In this document: in pieces, positions 44,918-52,815 of the stretch
Layout of the letters: every line of letters starts with the position of its first letter
Numbering within the stretch: position 1 is the stretch's first letter
Source: an uncultured Muribaculaceae bacterium
GTDB taxonomy: Bacteria > Bacteroidota > Bacteroidia > Bacteroidales > Muribaculaceae
Assembly (NCBI GenBank): GCA_910586895.1
Contig: CAJUIW010000007.1
Coordinates: 62,001-126,000, forward strand
DNA length: 64,000 bases
Direction: 5' to 3'
Notes under the pieces: generated by a model
Database searches by the model: none
What the model was told of the DNA's origin: nothing
The model's input: only the letters and a program-made list of their open reading frames with translations
Program-made: the position numbers and the translations under genes

Positions 44918-46243
44918 TTACAGCCCGAATTCTTTTTTGAATGCGGGTACAAGGTCGAGTTCCTCCCATGTGAAGAGGCGAACGGTTATTTCCTTGTCCG
45001 GTTCATATTTTGAGTGGAAGTGTTTTGTCACGGTACGGGGTTTGCGTCCCATGTGGCCGTATGAAGCGGTCTCGCGATAGATGGGTTTGCGCAGGTCGAG
45101 GCGGCTTTCTATGGCTTTGGGGCGCATGTCCACCATTGCGCTGACGCGTGCCGACAGTTCGGCGTCGGTCAGAGAGGGTATTGCGCAGGTGCCGTAGGTG
45201 TTGATGTAGAGGCTCACGGGGGCTGCCACACCGATGGCGTAGGCTACCTGTACGAGCGCCTGTGAGGCTACTCCTGCGGCTACGAGGTTTTTGGCAATGT
45301 GGCGGGCGGCGTAGGCTGCCGAGCGGTCCACTTTGGAGGGGTCTTTGCCTGAGAAGGCGCCGCCTCCGTGAGCACCGCGTCCTCCGTAGGTGTCCACTAT
45401 TATCTTGCGTCCGGTGAGTCCGCTGTCACCGTGAGGACCTCCTACCACGAATTTGCCTGTCGGGTTCACGTGGAGCACGAGGCGGTCGTCGATCATGGCG
45501 GCTATTTCAGCGGGGAGCTCGGCTTTGACGCGGGGGAGCAGTATGGAGCGTACGTCCTGCTCGATGCGCTGCTGCATCAGGCTGTCAGCCTCTTCCTGTG
45601 TTGTGGAGGCGTCGGGGAGGATGAATTCGTCGTGCTGTGTGGATATCACTATGGTGTGCACGCGCTGCGGGGTGCCGTCGTGCGAGTATTCCACTGTCAC
45701 CTGACTCTTTGAGTCGGGGCGCAGGTATGTGCGCACAATGCCGTTGGGGTCGGTGTAAGTCATCTCTTTTCCCTCGCGTCGGATGTCGGCCAGAGCCTGG
45801 AGCAGACGGTGGCTCAGGTCGAGGGGGAGGGGCATATAGTCGGGAGTCTCGCAGCAGGCGTAGCCAAACATCATGCCTTGGTCGCCGGCGCCCTGTTCTT
45901 CTTCCGACTGGCGTACCACGCCGCGTGCTATGTCGGGGCTCTGTTCATGTATGGCTGACACTACTCCGCATCCTTCGCCGTCAAATTTGAGTTCGCTGCG
46001 GTCATAGCCTATTTCTTTTATGACGCGGCGGGCCACTTCCTGAAGGTCGACGTAGGCGTTGCTGGTCACTTCGCCGGCCAGAAATACCTGACCTGTTGTG
46101 ACAAGTGTCTCGCATGCCACGCGGCTCTGCGGGTCGTAGGCGAGGAATTCGTCAAGCAGTGTGTCCGATATCTGGTCGGCCACTTTGTCGGGGTGTCCCT
46201 CGGACACGGATTCGGATGTGAAGAGGTAGTTTTTGGTATCCAT
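44918..46243 (-). CDS. metK: S-adenosylmethionine synthetase
   Basis: The enzyme makes S-adenosylmethionine from methionine and ATP. Hallmarks are [19 protein letters not shown] at residues 9-27, [20 protein letters not shown] (about 88-107), [15 protein letters not shown] (about 117-131) and the P-loop-like [19 protein letters not shown] (about 291-309). The length of 441 is longer than the E. coli protein, as is common in Bacteroidetes. The leader contains a SAM-II riboswitch (46426-46474), so expression falls when SAM is abundant. Confidence 0.97.
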   Translation of the reverse strand: MDTKNYLFTSESVSEGHPDKVADQISDTLLDEFLAYDPQSRVACETLVTTGQVFLAGEVTSNAYVDLQEVARRVIKEIGYDRSELKFDGEGCGVVSAIHEQSPDIARGVVRQSEEEQGAGDQGMMFGYACCETPDYMPLPLDLSHRLLQALADIRREGKEMTYTDPNGIVRTYLRPDSKSQVTVEYSHDGTPQRVHTIVISTQHDEFILPDASTTQEEADSLMQQRIEQDVRSILLPRVKAELPAEIAAMIDDRLVLHVNPTGKFVVGGPHGDSGLTGRKIIVDTYGGRGAHGGGAFSGKDPSKVDRSAAYAARHIAKNLVAAGVASQALVQVAYAIGVAAPVSLYINTYGTCAIPSLTDAELSARVSAMVDMRPKAIESRLDLRKPIYRETASYGHMGRKPRTVTKHFHSKYEPDKEITVRLFTWEELDLVPAFKKEFGL

Positions 46244-46425
46244 TTCGTTACGGTTTATTGTTTCGTTTTCTCAGATTTGTCCGTGCCTGCCGGTGTCAGG
46301 GGGCTGATGTGGGGCTTGCCGATGGCTTCTGAGCTATAAACCTGATTCTGTAGGCCGCTACCTTTGCGGGAGTGTGGCTTTATGGAAAGCGCTCGGCCTT
46401 AGGATGATAGATGGATGCCGGGTGC

Positions 46426-46474
46426 GGTTTTAGCATTTTTTTGAAGTGGTTGCAAGCAGCCAAATTTGTCCACT
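46426..46474 (-). ncRNA. SAM-II riboswitch upstream of metK
   Basis: On the minus strand, stem P1 AGTGG...CCACT encloses a loop with ACAAATTTGG and the conserved CTTGCAA; after P1 comes the A-rich stretch and GCTAAAACC. The GG of the loop can pair with the final CC as the pseudoknot. This is the arrangement of the SAM-II class (stem, loop with TTGCAA, then AAATGnAGCTAAAA and a pseudoknot). It lies 183 bases before the start codon. Confidence 0.75.
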
Positions 46475-46503
46475 GACCCTGCGGCGGGTCGTAATTGCGG
46501 GTG

Positions 46504-46511
46504 CAAAGTTA
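46504..46511 (-). promoter_or_regulatory. -7 promoter element of metK
   Basis: TAACTTTG on the minus strand, about 30 bases upstream of the riboswitch P1 stem, matches TAnnTTTG. A -33 element is not clear. Confidence 0.5.
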
Positions 46512-46572
46512 ATGCTTTTTTTGATAATAGGCGCTTACCGGCTTTATTTTTTGCCTGTTGACTCGTCATTTC

Positions 46573-46637
46573 GTGTTACCATGTTACCGTGTTTCCCGTT
46601 TCCCGTAAGCGGTAACATATGGTAACATGCGGAAACA
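46573..46637. repeat. Diverged member of the GTTACC/GTTTCCC palindromic repeat
   Basis: GTTACC, GTTACC, GTTTCCC and GTTTCCC are followed by GGTAAC, GGTAAC and GGAAAC on the other arm. The wording is that of the two identical copies at 51216-51279 and 52713-52776, with substitutions. It lies between metK and cdd. Confidence 0.6.
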
Positions 46638-46672
46638 TTGTGAGCCATTGCCATGTCATTACATAATAATAT

Positions 46673-46707
46673 GGCACCGCCCCGTTTAGTGTTTTCGGGG
46701 CGGTGCC
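46673..46707 (-). terminator. Terminator of cdd
   Basis: GGCACCGCCCCG and CGGGGCGGTGCC form a perfect 12-bp hairpin with an 11-base loop. It starts about 36 bases behind the cdd stop codon; the following bases on the minus strand are AT-rich. Confidence 0.65.
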
Positions 46708-46742
46708 ATGATGTTTTCTGCCTGCCGGAGCGAGGATGATGG

Positions 46743-47216
46743 TTAAAATTCGCTGAAGGCAAGGGGGAGCAGGGAGCGTACAGAGGGGAGGATGTATATC
46801 CCATCGGCTCCGTCGAGTAGCACGGTTACATTGGCCTGTGCCAGGGTTTCGTACTCGAGGAGAGCCTGGCGGCATGCTCCGCAGGGTGATATGGGCGACT
46901 TGAGATAGTGGCCGTCAGTGCCGCGTGCCGATATGGCTATGGCTGTGAAGCGTGCTTCAGGATAGCGGGCGTGGGCATAGTAGGCGGCGGTGCGCTCGGC
47001 GCAGGTGCCTGATGGGTAGGCGGCGTTTTCCTGATTGGCTCCGGTCACTATCTCGCCATTGTCGAGCAGTATGGCGGCCCCTACGCTGAAGTGGCTGTAG
47101 GGGGCATAGCTGCGGTGTGTGGCCTGACGGGCGTCGTCGATAAGACGGCGCTGCATGTCGGTAAGCTCGTCGTAGCTCACCTCGGTGAGCGGTATTCTGA
47201 TTTCTGACTGTTTCAT
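46743..47216 (-). CDS. cdd: Cytidine deaminase
   Basis: A 157-residue zinc enzyme that converts cytidine to uridine. Catalytic motifs are GTCAERTA (with the zinc Cys and the Glu, about 70-77) and SPCGACRQ (about 107-114, the two other zinc Cys). The N-terminus AYAPYSHFSVGAAI is equivalent here to RSYAPYSHFSVGAAILLDNG. The gene is four bases behind the C69 peptidase gene and probably cotranscribed with it. Confidence 0.94.
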   Translation of the reverse strand: MKQSEIRIPLTEVSYDELTDMQRRLIDDARQATHRSYAPYSHFSVGAAILLDNGEIVTGANQENAAYPSGTCAERTAAYYAHARYPEARFTAIAISARGTDGHYLKSPISPCGACRQALLEYETLAQANVTVLLDGADGIYILPSVRSLLPLAFSEF

Positions 47217-47220
47217 ATCA

Positions 47221-48858
47221 CTACTGTGCTATTTCTACGGTGCGCAGGCGTTCGCCTCCATCGGGGTCGGTGGCTATGGAGCGGTAGTAGCGGTCGTCAT
47301 AGCCTCCGAATACGGGTGATTCGGGCATCCCTTCTGGTGTGCGTGCGAACTTGCCGTCACGTTCCTTCTTGATATTGCCGTCGAGGTATTTCACCAGCAG
47401 ATAGTCGCCGAGGGCTTTGTACTGCTTGACGCTTTTTGATGCCCACGAGGTGGTGTGGTCGTTGAGGAAGCGACGGGCTACGTCGGCATCCAGCGCGGGC
47501 ACTTCGGCGTAGAGTGTGGCCACTTCTGATTCTATCGAGTCCTCTATGGCTTTCTGCACGCGGCGTATGTCGGGTATCATCTGCGAGTAGCGGTTGTAGG
47601 CTTGGTTGGCCACGTAGTTGTTCACCCAGAATGCGGCATCCCACGATATGTTGTAGAGGTCGCCGTTGCCTGTGGCAAATTCGTGGGGCACGGTAGTCAT
47701 GCAGTTGTACACCGGTACGTAGACGCATGTGTTGGCGTCGTCGGCGCCAAACCAGAGTATTCCGCGCATAGGCTCGGCGGCATCGCGGCGGAGCTGTGCC
47801 ACGTAGGAGAAGCCTGTCTGCTGGGTGGCTATGGCACGTTCATGGGTGTACTCCACCGAGTCGACGGTGTAGGTCAGCGGACGCCAGCGGTAGGGCACCT
47901 TGTAGGGGCCTGCGCCCACATCCTTGGTCATGTCCAGGGGAGTGTCCTCAAAGTGGTCGCGCATCATCCATTTCATTTCGTTGGCTGTGAGCTTATGGTC
48001 GGGCTTCACCCAGAGGGGGAGCGGTTCGCCCTCGCCTTTGAGTATCCAGGGGAGGTATGAGTCCATTCCGGGCACGAATTTGTTGTAGAAAGCCCACACA
48101 CGTCCGTCGCATCCGCGCAGTGCGCCTGAGTCATATTCGGCGTAGGCGCGTGAGAAGCTGAAGTCGGCGTCCTTGCCATTGAAGTAGCCCTGCTTGCGGG
48201 CGAAGCTTATCACGTCAGGTGAGTAGAGGGTGTTCTTCTTGTCCTTGAGCGGGAAGGTGTGTATGCGGCTGTGGTTGGCATGGCCTGATATGCAGTCGTC
48301 GGGCACGCGGCGGGCCACCCACACGGCACCCTTGTACTCCTTACCTTTGCCTATCAGCTCCATGATCCACACCTCGTTGGGGTCGGCTATGGTGAATGAC
48401 TCGCCTGAGCTGGCATAGCCGTAGTCGCGCACCAGTCCGGTCATCACGTCTATGGCTTCGCGGGCTGTCTTGGCGCGCTGGAGGGTGATGTAGATAAGCG
48501 AGCCGTAGTCAATTATGCCTGAGCCTTGCAGCTCGGGACGTCCGCCCCATGTGCTTTCGCCTATGAAGAGGGCGTGCTCGTTCATATTGCCCATTGTGGC
48601 GTAGGTATGTGCGGCTTCGGGTATCTCGCCCAGCAGCTTGCCTGTGTCCCATTCCACTACCTTGCGCATGGTGCCTTTCTTATGGTCGGCAGCCGGCTGA
48701 TGGTAGAGCTCGCCGTAGAGCGTATGGCTGTCGGCGGCGTATGTCGCAAGCACGCTACCGTCGGCCGTGGCTCCCGGAGCGGCTATCAGGCCTGTGCATG
48801 CGAGCGCTGACGATGCGCTCATAAGCATGCCGAGGGCAAATAATCCGTATGATTTCAT
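47221..48858 (-). CDS. C69-family dipeptidase, secreted
   Basis: A 545-residue N-terminal nucleophile hydrolase. From ATG 48858 the signal peptide is MKSYGLFALGMLMSASSALA, and the cleaved mature enzyme would begin with CTGLIAAPGATADGS, so Cys 21 is the nucleophile as expected for C69. SGESFTIADPNEVWIMELIGKGKEYKGAVWVARRVPD and GHANHSRI are further family features. The upstream ATG (48906) lacks support. A -7 box TATATTTG lies at 48918-48925, and the gene is divergent from the GH89 gene. Confidence 0.88.
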   Translation of the reverse strand: MKSYGLFALGMLMSASSALACTGLIAAPGATADGSVLATYAADSHTLYGELYHQPAADHKKGTMRKVVEWDTGKLLGEIPEAAHTYATMGNMNEHALFIGESTWGGRPELQGSGIIDYGSLIYITLQRAKTAREAIDVMTGLVRDYGYASSGESFTIADPNEVWIMELIGKGKEYKGAVWVARRVPDDCISGHANHSRIHTFPLKDKKNTLYSPDVISFARKQGYFNGKDADFSFSRAYAEYDSGALRGCDGRVWAFYNKFVPGMDSYLPWILKGEGEPLPLWVKPDHKLTANEMKWMMRDHFEDTPLDMTKDVGAGPYKVPYRWRPLTYTVDSVEYTHERAIATQQTGFSYVAQLRRDAAEPMRGILWFGADDANTCVYVPVYNCMTTVPHEFATGNGDLYNISWDAAFWVNNYVANQAYNRYSQMIPDIRRVQKAIEDSIESEVATLYAEVPALDADVARRFLNDHTTSWASKSVKQYKALGDYLLVKYLDGNIKKERDGKFARTPEGMPESPVFGGYDDRYYRSIATDPDGGERLRTVEIAQ

Positions 48859-48917
48859 GTTGTTGTACTGTGTTTTGATTGAAATAGATATAAATGTGGT
48901 ATGCAAATAGTGCTATG

Positions 48918-48925
48918 CAAATATA
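48918..48925 (-). promoter_or_regulatory. -7 promoter element of the C69 peptidase gene
   Basis: TATATTTG on the minus strand matches TAnnTTTG and lies 59 bases before the ATG at 48858. A -33 element was not seen. Confidence 0.45.
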
Positions 48926-49022
48926 CGCAGAATATTCGACGAAAAAAATAGCGAAAGTCGGCTTTATGACGGTTCGCGTTGGCAAAGCCAATTTTTAGAG
49001 CAAAAACTGCAGATATTTTAAC

Positions 49023-49053
49023 TTGTGGAGATGGATGGTTTTAGCTAATTTTG
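49023..49053 (+). promoter_or_regulatory. Promoter of the GH89 gene
   Basis: TTG (49023-49025), a 20-base spacer and TAATTTTG (49046-49053) match the Bacteroidetes consensus. The ATG at 49060 is six bases past the box, so the mRNA may have no leader. Confidence 0.6.
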
Positions 49054-49059
49054 TGAACC

Positions 49060-51198
49060 ATGAAAAAGATAACAGTCCTTATGCTGCTGATGCTTATGTC
49101 GGTGTCGGTGGCTTTTGCCCGCAAGAGTGATTCGCCTGTCAAGGAGCTGCTTGAGCGTATCGATGCCGGGCTTTCCAAAAAGATAGATGTAGTGATATCC
49201 CCCGCCCGCGAGGATTACTTCGAACTGAGCCAGCGTGGGAGTCGCCCCTGTGTCAAAGCCAACAGCTATGTCAGTGCTGCCGTGGGGATCAACTGGTATC
49301 TGAAATATCATGCCGGAGTGCATCTGTCGTGGAACTGCATGACAGCCTCGCTGCCCGATGTGCTTCCGGCGGTGAAAGTGCCTGAACGTCATGCCACGCC
49401 GATGGACATGCGCTATTATCTTAACTACTGCACCCACTCCTACTCCATGGCGTTCTGGGACGAGGCGCGTTGGCAGCGTGAGATTGACTGGATGGCGCTC
49501 CATGGCATCAACATGCCGCTGTGCATCACCGGCACCGGTGAGGTGTGGCGCAACGTGCTTCTGAAGCTCGGCTATTCCGATGCCGAGGCCAAGCAGTTTG
49601 TGGCCGGTCCCGGATTTCAGGCATGGTGGCTTATGAACAATCTTGAAGGATGGGGCGGTCCGGTGACCGATGCCATGCTTGAACGCGACCGCCGCCTGCA
49701 GCAGTACATACTCAAGGAGATGCGCCGCTGGGGGATGCATCCCGTGCTTCCGGGCTATTCAGGAATGGTGCCCCACGATGCAGCCGCGCGTCTTGGTCTT
49801 CCGGTGGCCGACCCCGGCAAATGGTGCGGCTACAACCGTCCGGCGTTTCTGTCGCCCGATGCCAAGGAGTTCAGCCGCATAGCCGATCTTTACTATCAGG
49901 AGCTCCACCGTCTGTACGGTGCGGCTGATTACTACAGCATGGACCCTTTCCACGAGGGGGGACGCACTGACGGTGTTGACCTCGCTGCCGCCGGTCAGGC
50001 CATAATGAAAGCCATGAAGAAGCAGAATCCACGTGCCGTGTGGGTGGCTCAGGCATGGCAGGGCAATCCGCGCAGCGAGCTTATCAAAGGACTTAAGCCG
50101 GGCGATATGGTGGCGCTCGACCTGCATGTGGAGTCAGTGCCGCAGTGGACGCGCCGCGCCGATAAGTTTGCGGGTCATCCGTGGCTCTACTGCATGCTGC
50201 TCAACTTTGGCGGCAATGTGGGGCTGCATGGCAAGATTGACTGGCTTATAGAACAGTTCTACCGCGCCCGTCAGGCATCGCCCCAGCTCAAAGGCGTGGG
50301 CCTGACCATGGAGGGCATTGAGAACAATCCGGTGATGTACGAGCTTCTCTGCGAGCTGCCATGGCGCGAGGAGGCTCCTGACCGCCGCGAGTGGATTCAG
50401 GCCTATGCCGCCGCACGCTATGGCACGGCCGATGCCGATGCCGCCGATGCCTGGCACCTGTTGGCCTCTACCATCTACAATGCTCCGGAAGCCAACCGCC
50501 AGCAGGGCACACACGAATCGGTGTTCTGTGCCCGTCCGTCCGACGCTCCGCGCGGTGCATCGACATGGGGCGCCGCCGAGCCTTACTATGAAGGAGCCGA
50601 TGTTATAGAGGCTGCCCGACGGCTGCTTGCAGCTGCTCCGCGCCTGAGCCGCAACGACAATTACCTATACGACCTTGTGGATGTGACGCGTCAGGCCGTG
50701 GCCGAAAAGGCCCGCCAGGTGAGTGGCGGATTCAGCACCGCTGCCGACCGCGATGAATACAGCCGCCGTGCCGATAGCTTCATGAGCCTGCTTCTGATGC
50801 AGGATTCGCTGCTCAGTAGCCGCAGCGAGTTTATGCTCGGGCCTTGGATTGCATCGGCCCGTGCATGCGGCTCTACCTTACAGGAGAAGGACCTCTACGA
50901 ATACAATGCGCGTGTGCAGATCACCACATGGGGGCTTCGCACAGCCGCTGACCGTGGCGGACTTCACGACTATGCCCACCGCGAGTGGAGTGGGCTGCTC
51001 GGCAGCTTCTATGCGCGCCGATGGAAAGCGTGGTTCGACCATCGCCTCTCTACGTGGGGCGATACTTCGGCTACTGCCCCTGACTTCTATCTTATCGAAG
51101 AACCGTGGACGCTTGAACGCGACACCTACCCCTCCATCCCGCAGGCCGACGCCGTGGAGATGGCAACCCGAGCCATGCGCCTTATCGACTCCATCTGA
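49060..51198 (+). CDS. GH89 alpha-N-acetylglucosaminidase
   Basis: A 712-residue secreted enzyme that removes terminal alpha-linked GlcNAc, as on mucins or heparan. The signal peptide is MKKITVLMLLMLMSVSVAFA. Family features include RYYLNYCTHSYSMAFWDEARWQREIDWMALHGINMPL in the region 126-162, WWLMNNLEGWGGP (about 190-202), the RWGMHPVLPGYSG region (about 226-238) and DPFHEGGRTDGVD (about 298-310), where the Glu is the expected nucleophile/acid pair member. GH89 in gut Bacteroidales is linked to host mucin use. No partner Sus genes adjoin it. Confidence 0.92.
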   Translation: MKKITVLMLLMLMSVSVAFARKSDSPVKELLERIDAGLSKKIDVVISPAREDYFELSQRGSRPCVKANSYVSAAVGINWYLKYHAGVHLSWNCMTASLPDVLPAVKVPERHATPMDMRYYLNYCTHSYSMAFWDEARWQREIDWMALHGINMPLCITGTGEVWRNVLLKLGYSDAEAKQFVAGPGFQAWWLMNNLEGWGGPVTDAMLERDRRLQQYILKEMRRWGMHPVLPGYSGMVPHDAAARLGLPVADPGKWCGYNRPAFLSPDAKEFSRIADLYYQELHRLYGAADYYSMDPFHEGGRTDGVDLAAAGQAIMKAMKKQNPRAVWVAQAWQGNPRSELIKGLKPGDMVALDLHVESVPQWTRRADKFAGHPWLYCMLLNFGGNVGLHGKIDWLIEQFYRARQASPQLKGVGLTMEGIENNPVMYELLCELPWREEAPDRREWIQAYAAARYGTADADAADAWHLLASTIYNAPEANRQQGTHESVFCARPSDAPRGASTWGAAEPYYEGADVIEAARRLLAAAPRLSRNDNYLYDLVDVTRQAVAEKARQVSGGFSTAADRDEYSRRADSFMSLLLMQDSLLSSRSEFMLGPWIASARACGSTLQEKDLYEYNARVQITTWGLRTAADRGGLHDYAHREWSGLLGSFYARRWKAWFDHRLSTWGDTSATAPDFYLIEEPWTLERDTYPSIPQADAVEMATRAMRLIDSI

Positions 51199-51215
51199 CC
51201 GGCAGAATGTTACCC

Positions 51216-51279
51216 GTGTTACCCGTGTTACCGATGTTTCCCTGTTTCCCGAGGCGGTAACGCGGTAACATGGGAAACA
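51216..51279. repeat. Palindromic repeat, copy A (64 bp)
   Basis: Identical by eye over 64 bases to copy B at 52713-52776. Left part GTTACC, GTTACC, GTTTCCC, GTTTCCC; right part GGTAAC, GGTAAC, GGGAAAC; so it can form an extended hairpin. The copies bracket a REP-associated transposase gene. Confidence 0.75.
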
Positions 51280-51748
51280 TCCGTGGCACATCTGTGACGC
51301 ACCTGCATAATATAAAATACACCGCTGATACACAGGTGTATGACCGTAGGGACATGCCTTAGGCATGTAAGGTTACGTGAGTCCAACATCGCAAAGCGAT
51401 GTCCGTACAATCCGATGACGGGCTATTGGAGTCCGTAGGACGTATTCTGTCTGTCAGGCGGAATAAGCCGTCCTGGCGGACTCTGTCTATCTACCGTACA
51501 TGTGCCCGGCACGCCGCTGACGCTCTGTACCGGGTTACATAAAAGTCGCCCTGAAGGGCTATAATAGATACTTCTGTGCGGTTCATGATTTATCGCATTT
51601 TATGTGTCGCACCTGCAAAGGTGCGGTTTGTGATATAGCCGTGGGCCGAGCGACAGCGAGACCCACGGATAGGGATTTGCATGATATTTTCTGAAAGAAA
51701 ACTTTCCATCCCCTCTGTTGGATGACAATTATCCATTATATTTGCCAC
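51280..51748. other. Hairpin-rich noncoding region before the transposase
   Basis: Many short inverted repeats follow one another: CATGCCTTAGGCATG (51353-51367), CATCGCAAAGCGATG (51388-51402), GTCCTGGCGGAC (51470-51481), GCCCTGAAGGGC (51550-51561), and GCACCTGCAAAGGTGC (51608-51623). This is the kind of REP/BIME sequence that accompanies RAYT transposases. I see no protein gene in it. Confidence 0.65.
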
Positions 51749-52195
51749 ATGAGTTTCACACAATTATTCTATCATATAATATTTTCCACCAAGAACCGGC
51801 GCCAACTTATCAGGCCGGGAATAGAACGTGATGTATATTCACTGATATATCATATCTCACGTAAGGACGGGGTTGGGGTTTTCAGGATCGGAGGCATGCC
51901 TGATCATGTGCATATGCTTGTTTCAATTCCGGCAGATATCGCTGTAGCCACATACGTGAAAAATTTGAAACGGCAAGCATCGTTGGCGATACGTCAGGCA
52001 GGGTTAATCTCAGGATGGGATGGATGGCAGAATGGATATGGGTGTTTCTCCTATTCGTTTAAGGATTTATCAATGATACGTCATTATATTGTCAATCAGA
52101 AAGAACATCACAAAGCAGTTTCTTTCCGTGATGAATATCGGGCGCTTCTGATAGAAGCGGGTGTGTCACCCGATGAGCCATATTTCCCGAAATAA
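51749..52195 (+). CDS. REP-associated tyrosine transposase (IS200-like, RAYT)
   Basis: A 148-residue single-domain HUH transposase from the ATG at 51749 (MSFTQLFYHIIFSTKNRR); the frame is open from 51722. The HUH motif is DHVHML (residues 52-57) and the Y1 tyrosine is in RHYIVNQKEHH (about 112-122). RAYTs are domesticated transposases that process and spread REP palindromes. Here the gene lies between two identical 64-bp palindromic repeats and amid many small hairpins, which supports this role. Confidence 0.85.
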   Translation: MSFTQLFYHIIFSTKNRRQLIRPGIERDVYSLIYHISRKDGVGVFRIGGMPDHVHMLVSIPADIAVATYVKNLKRQASLAIRQAGLISGWDGWQNGYGCFSYSFKDLSMIRHYIVNQKEHHKAVSFRDEYRALLIEAGVSPDEPYFPK

Positions 52196-52712
52196 GATTG
52201 AAAGTTATCTTTCAGATAATTCTGTGCGTGGCATCCGATACTGTGGGACTCGCCCTGACAGGCTCGGCCCACGGCTACGACATGAATGAACCTTTCAGGT
52301 TCGCTATCCGTATGCGTCTGACACATGAGCATGTGATCATGTCAGGTTGTGTGTGGTCGATACATCACCGATCGATATCCCTACAAGGTTGTGTATGGCC
52401 CACACAGATTTTATTATGGCTGAATACAAACAATCTTGCAGGGCCATGGATACCTTCAGGTATCCCTCACTCTATCTGATATGATCCAATAATCATTTAT
52501 GCCTCTCTGCATTCATATTTTTATGAATGCGCCTCTATCCCTGTAAGATATATATGACTGCGTAGCAGGCTCTATATATACGCTCCCCCTCTCCTCATTC
52601 TCTCTCTATTAAAAAGAGAGCGGATGAACAAGGAGTGTCGGAAAAGGGCGTAGTACACTGCAAAGATACGACACGGACCGGCCCCAAGCTGAACCTTTTT
52701 ATCGCACATGAT
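52196..52712. other. Noncoding region behind the transposase
   Basis: This stretch of 517 bases again contains short inverted repeats (GATCCAATAATC, CATGAGCATGTG, GATACCTTCAGGTATC at 52450-52465) and no gene that I can support. It appears to be the right-hand REP cluster. Confidence 0.55.
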
Positions 52713-52776
52713 GTGTTACCCGTGTTACCGATGTTTCCCTGTTTCCCGAGGCGGTAACGCGGTAACATGGGAAACA
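52713..52776. repeat. Palindromic repeat, copy B (64 bp)
   Basis: Same 64 bases as copy A and the same orientation. It is extended on the right by a further CCGGGTAACATGG-AAACGGGAAAC unit. It lies about 40 bases behind the TamB stop codon. Confidence 0.75.
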
Positions 52777-52815
52777 CCGGGTAACATGGAAACGGGAAAC
52801 ATTTATGCTGTGGCC

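Noticed and set aside
46244..46425. Suspected RNase P RNA in the metK leader because of a stretch like AGAATCAGGTTTATAG
   Set aside because: The 5' hallmark of RNase P RNA (GGAAAGTCCGGGC) is absent and the space is too short; the region is better explained as a riboswitch leader.
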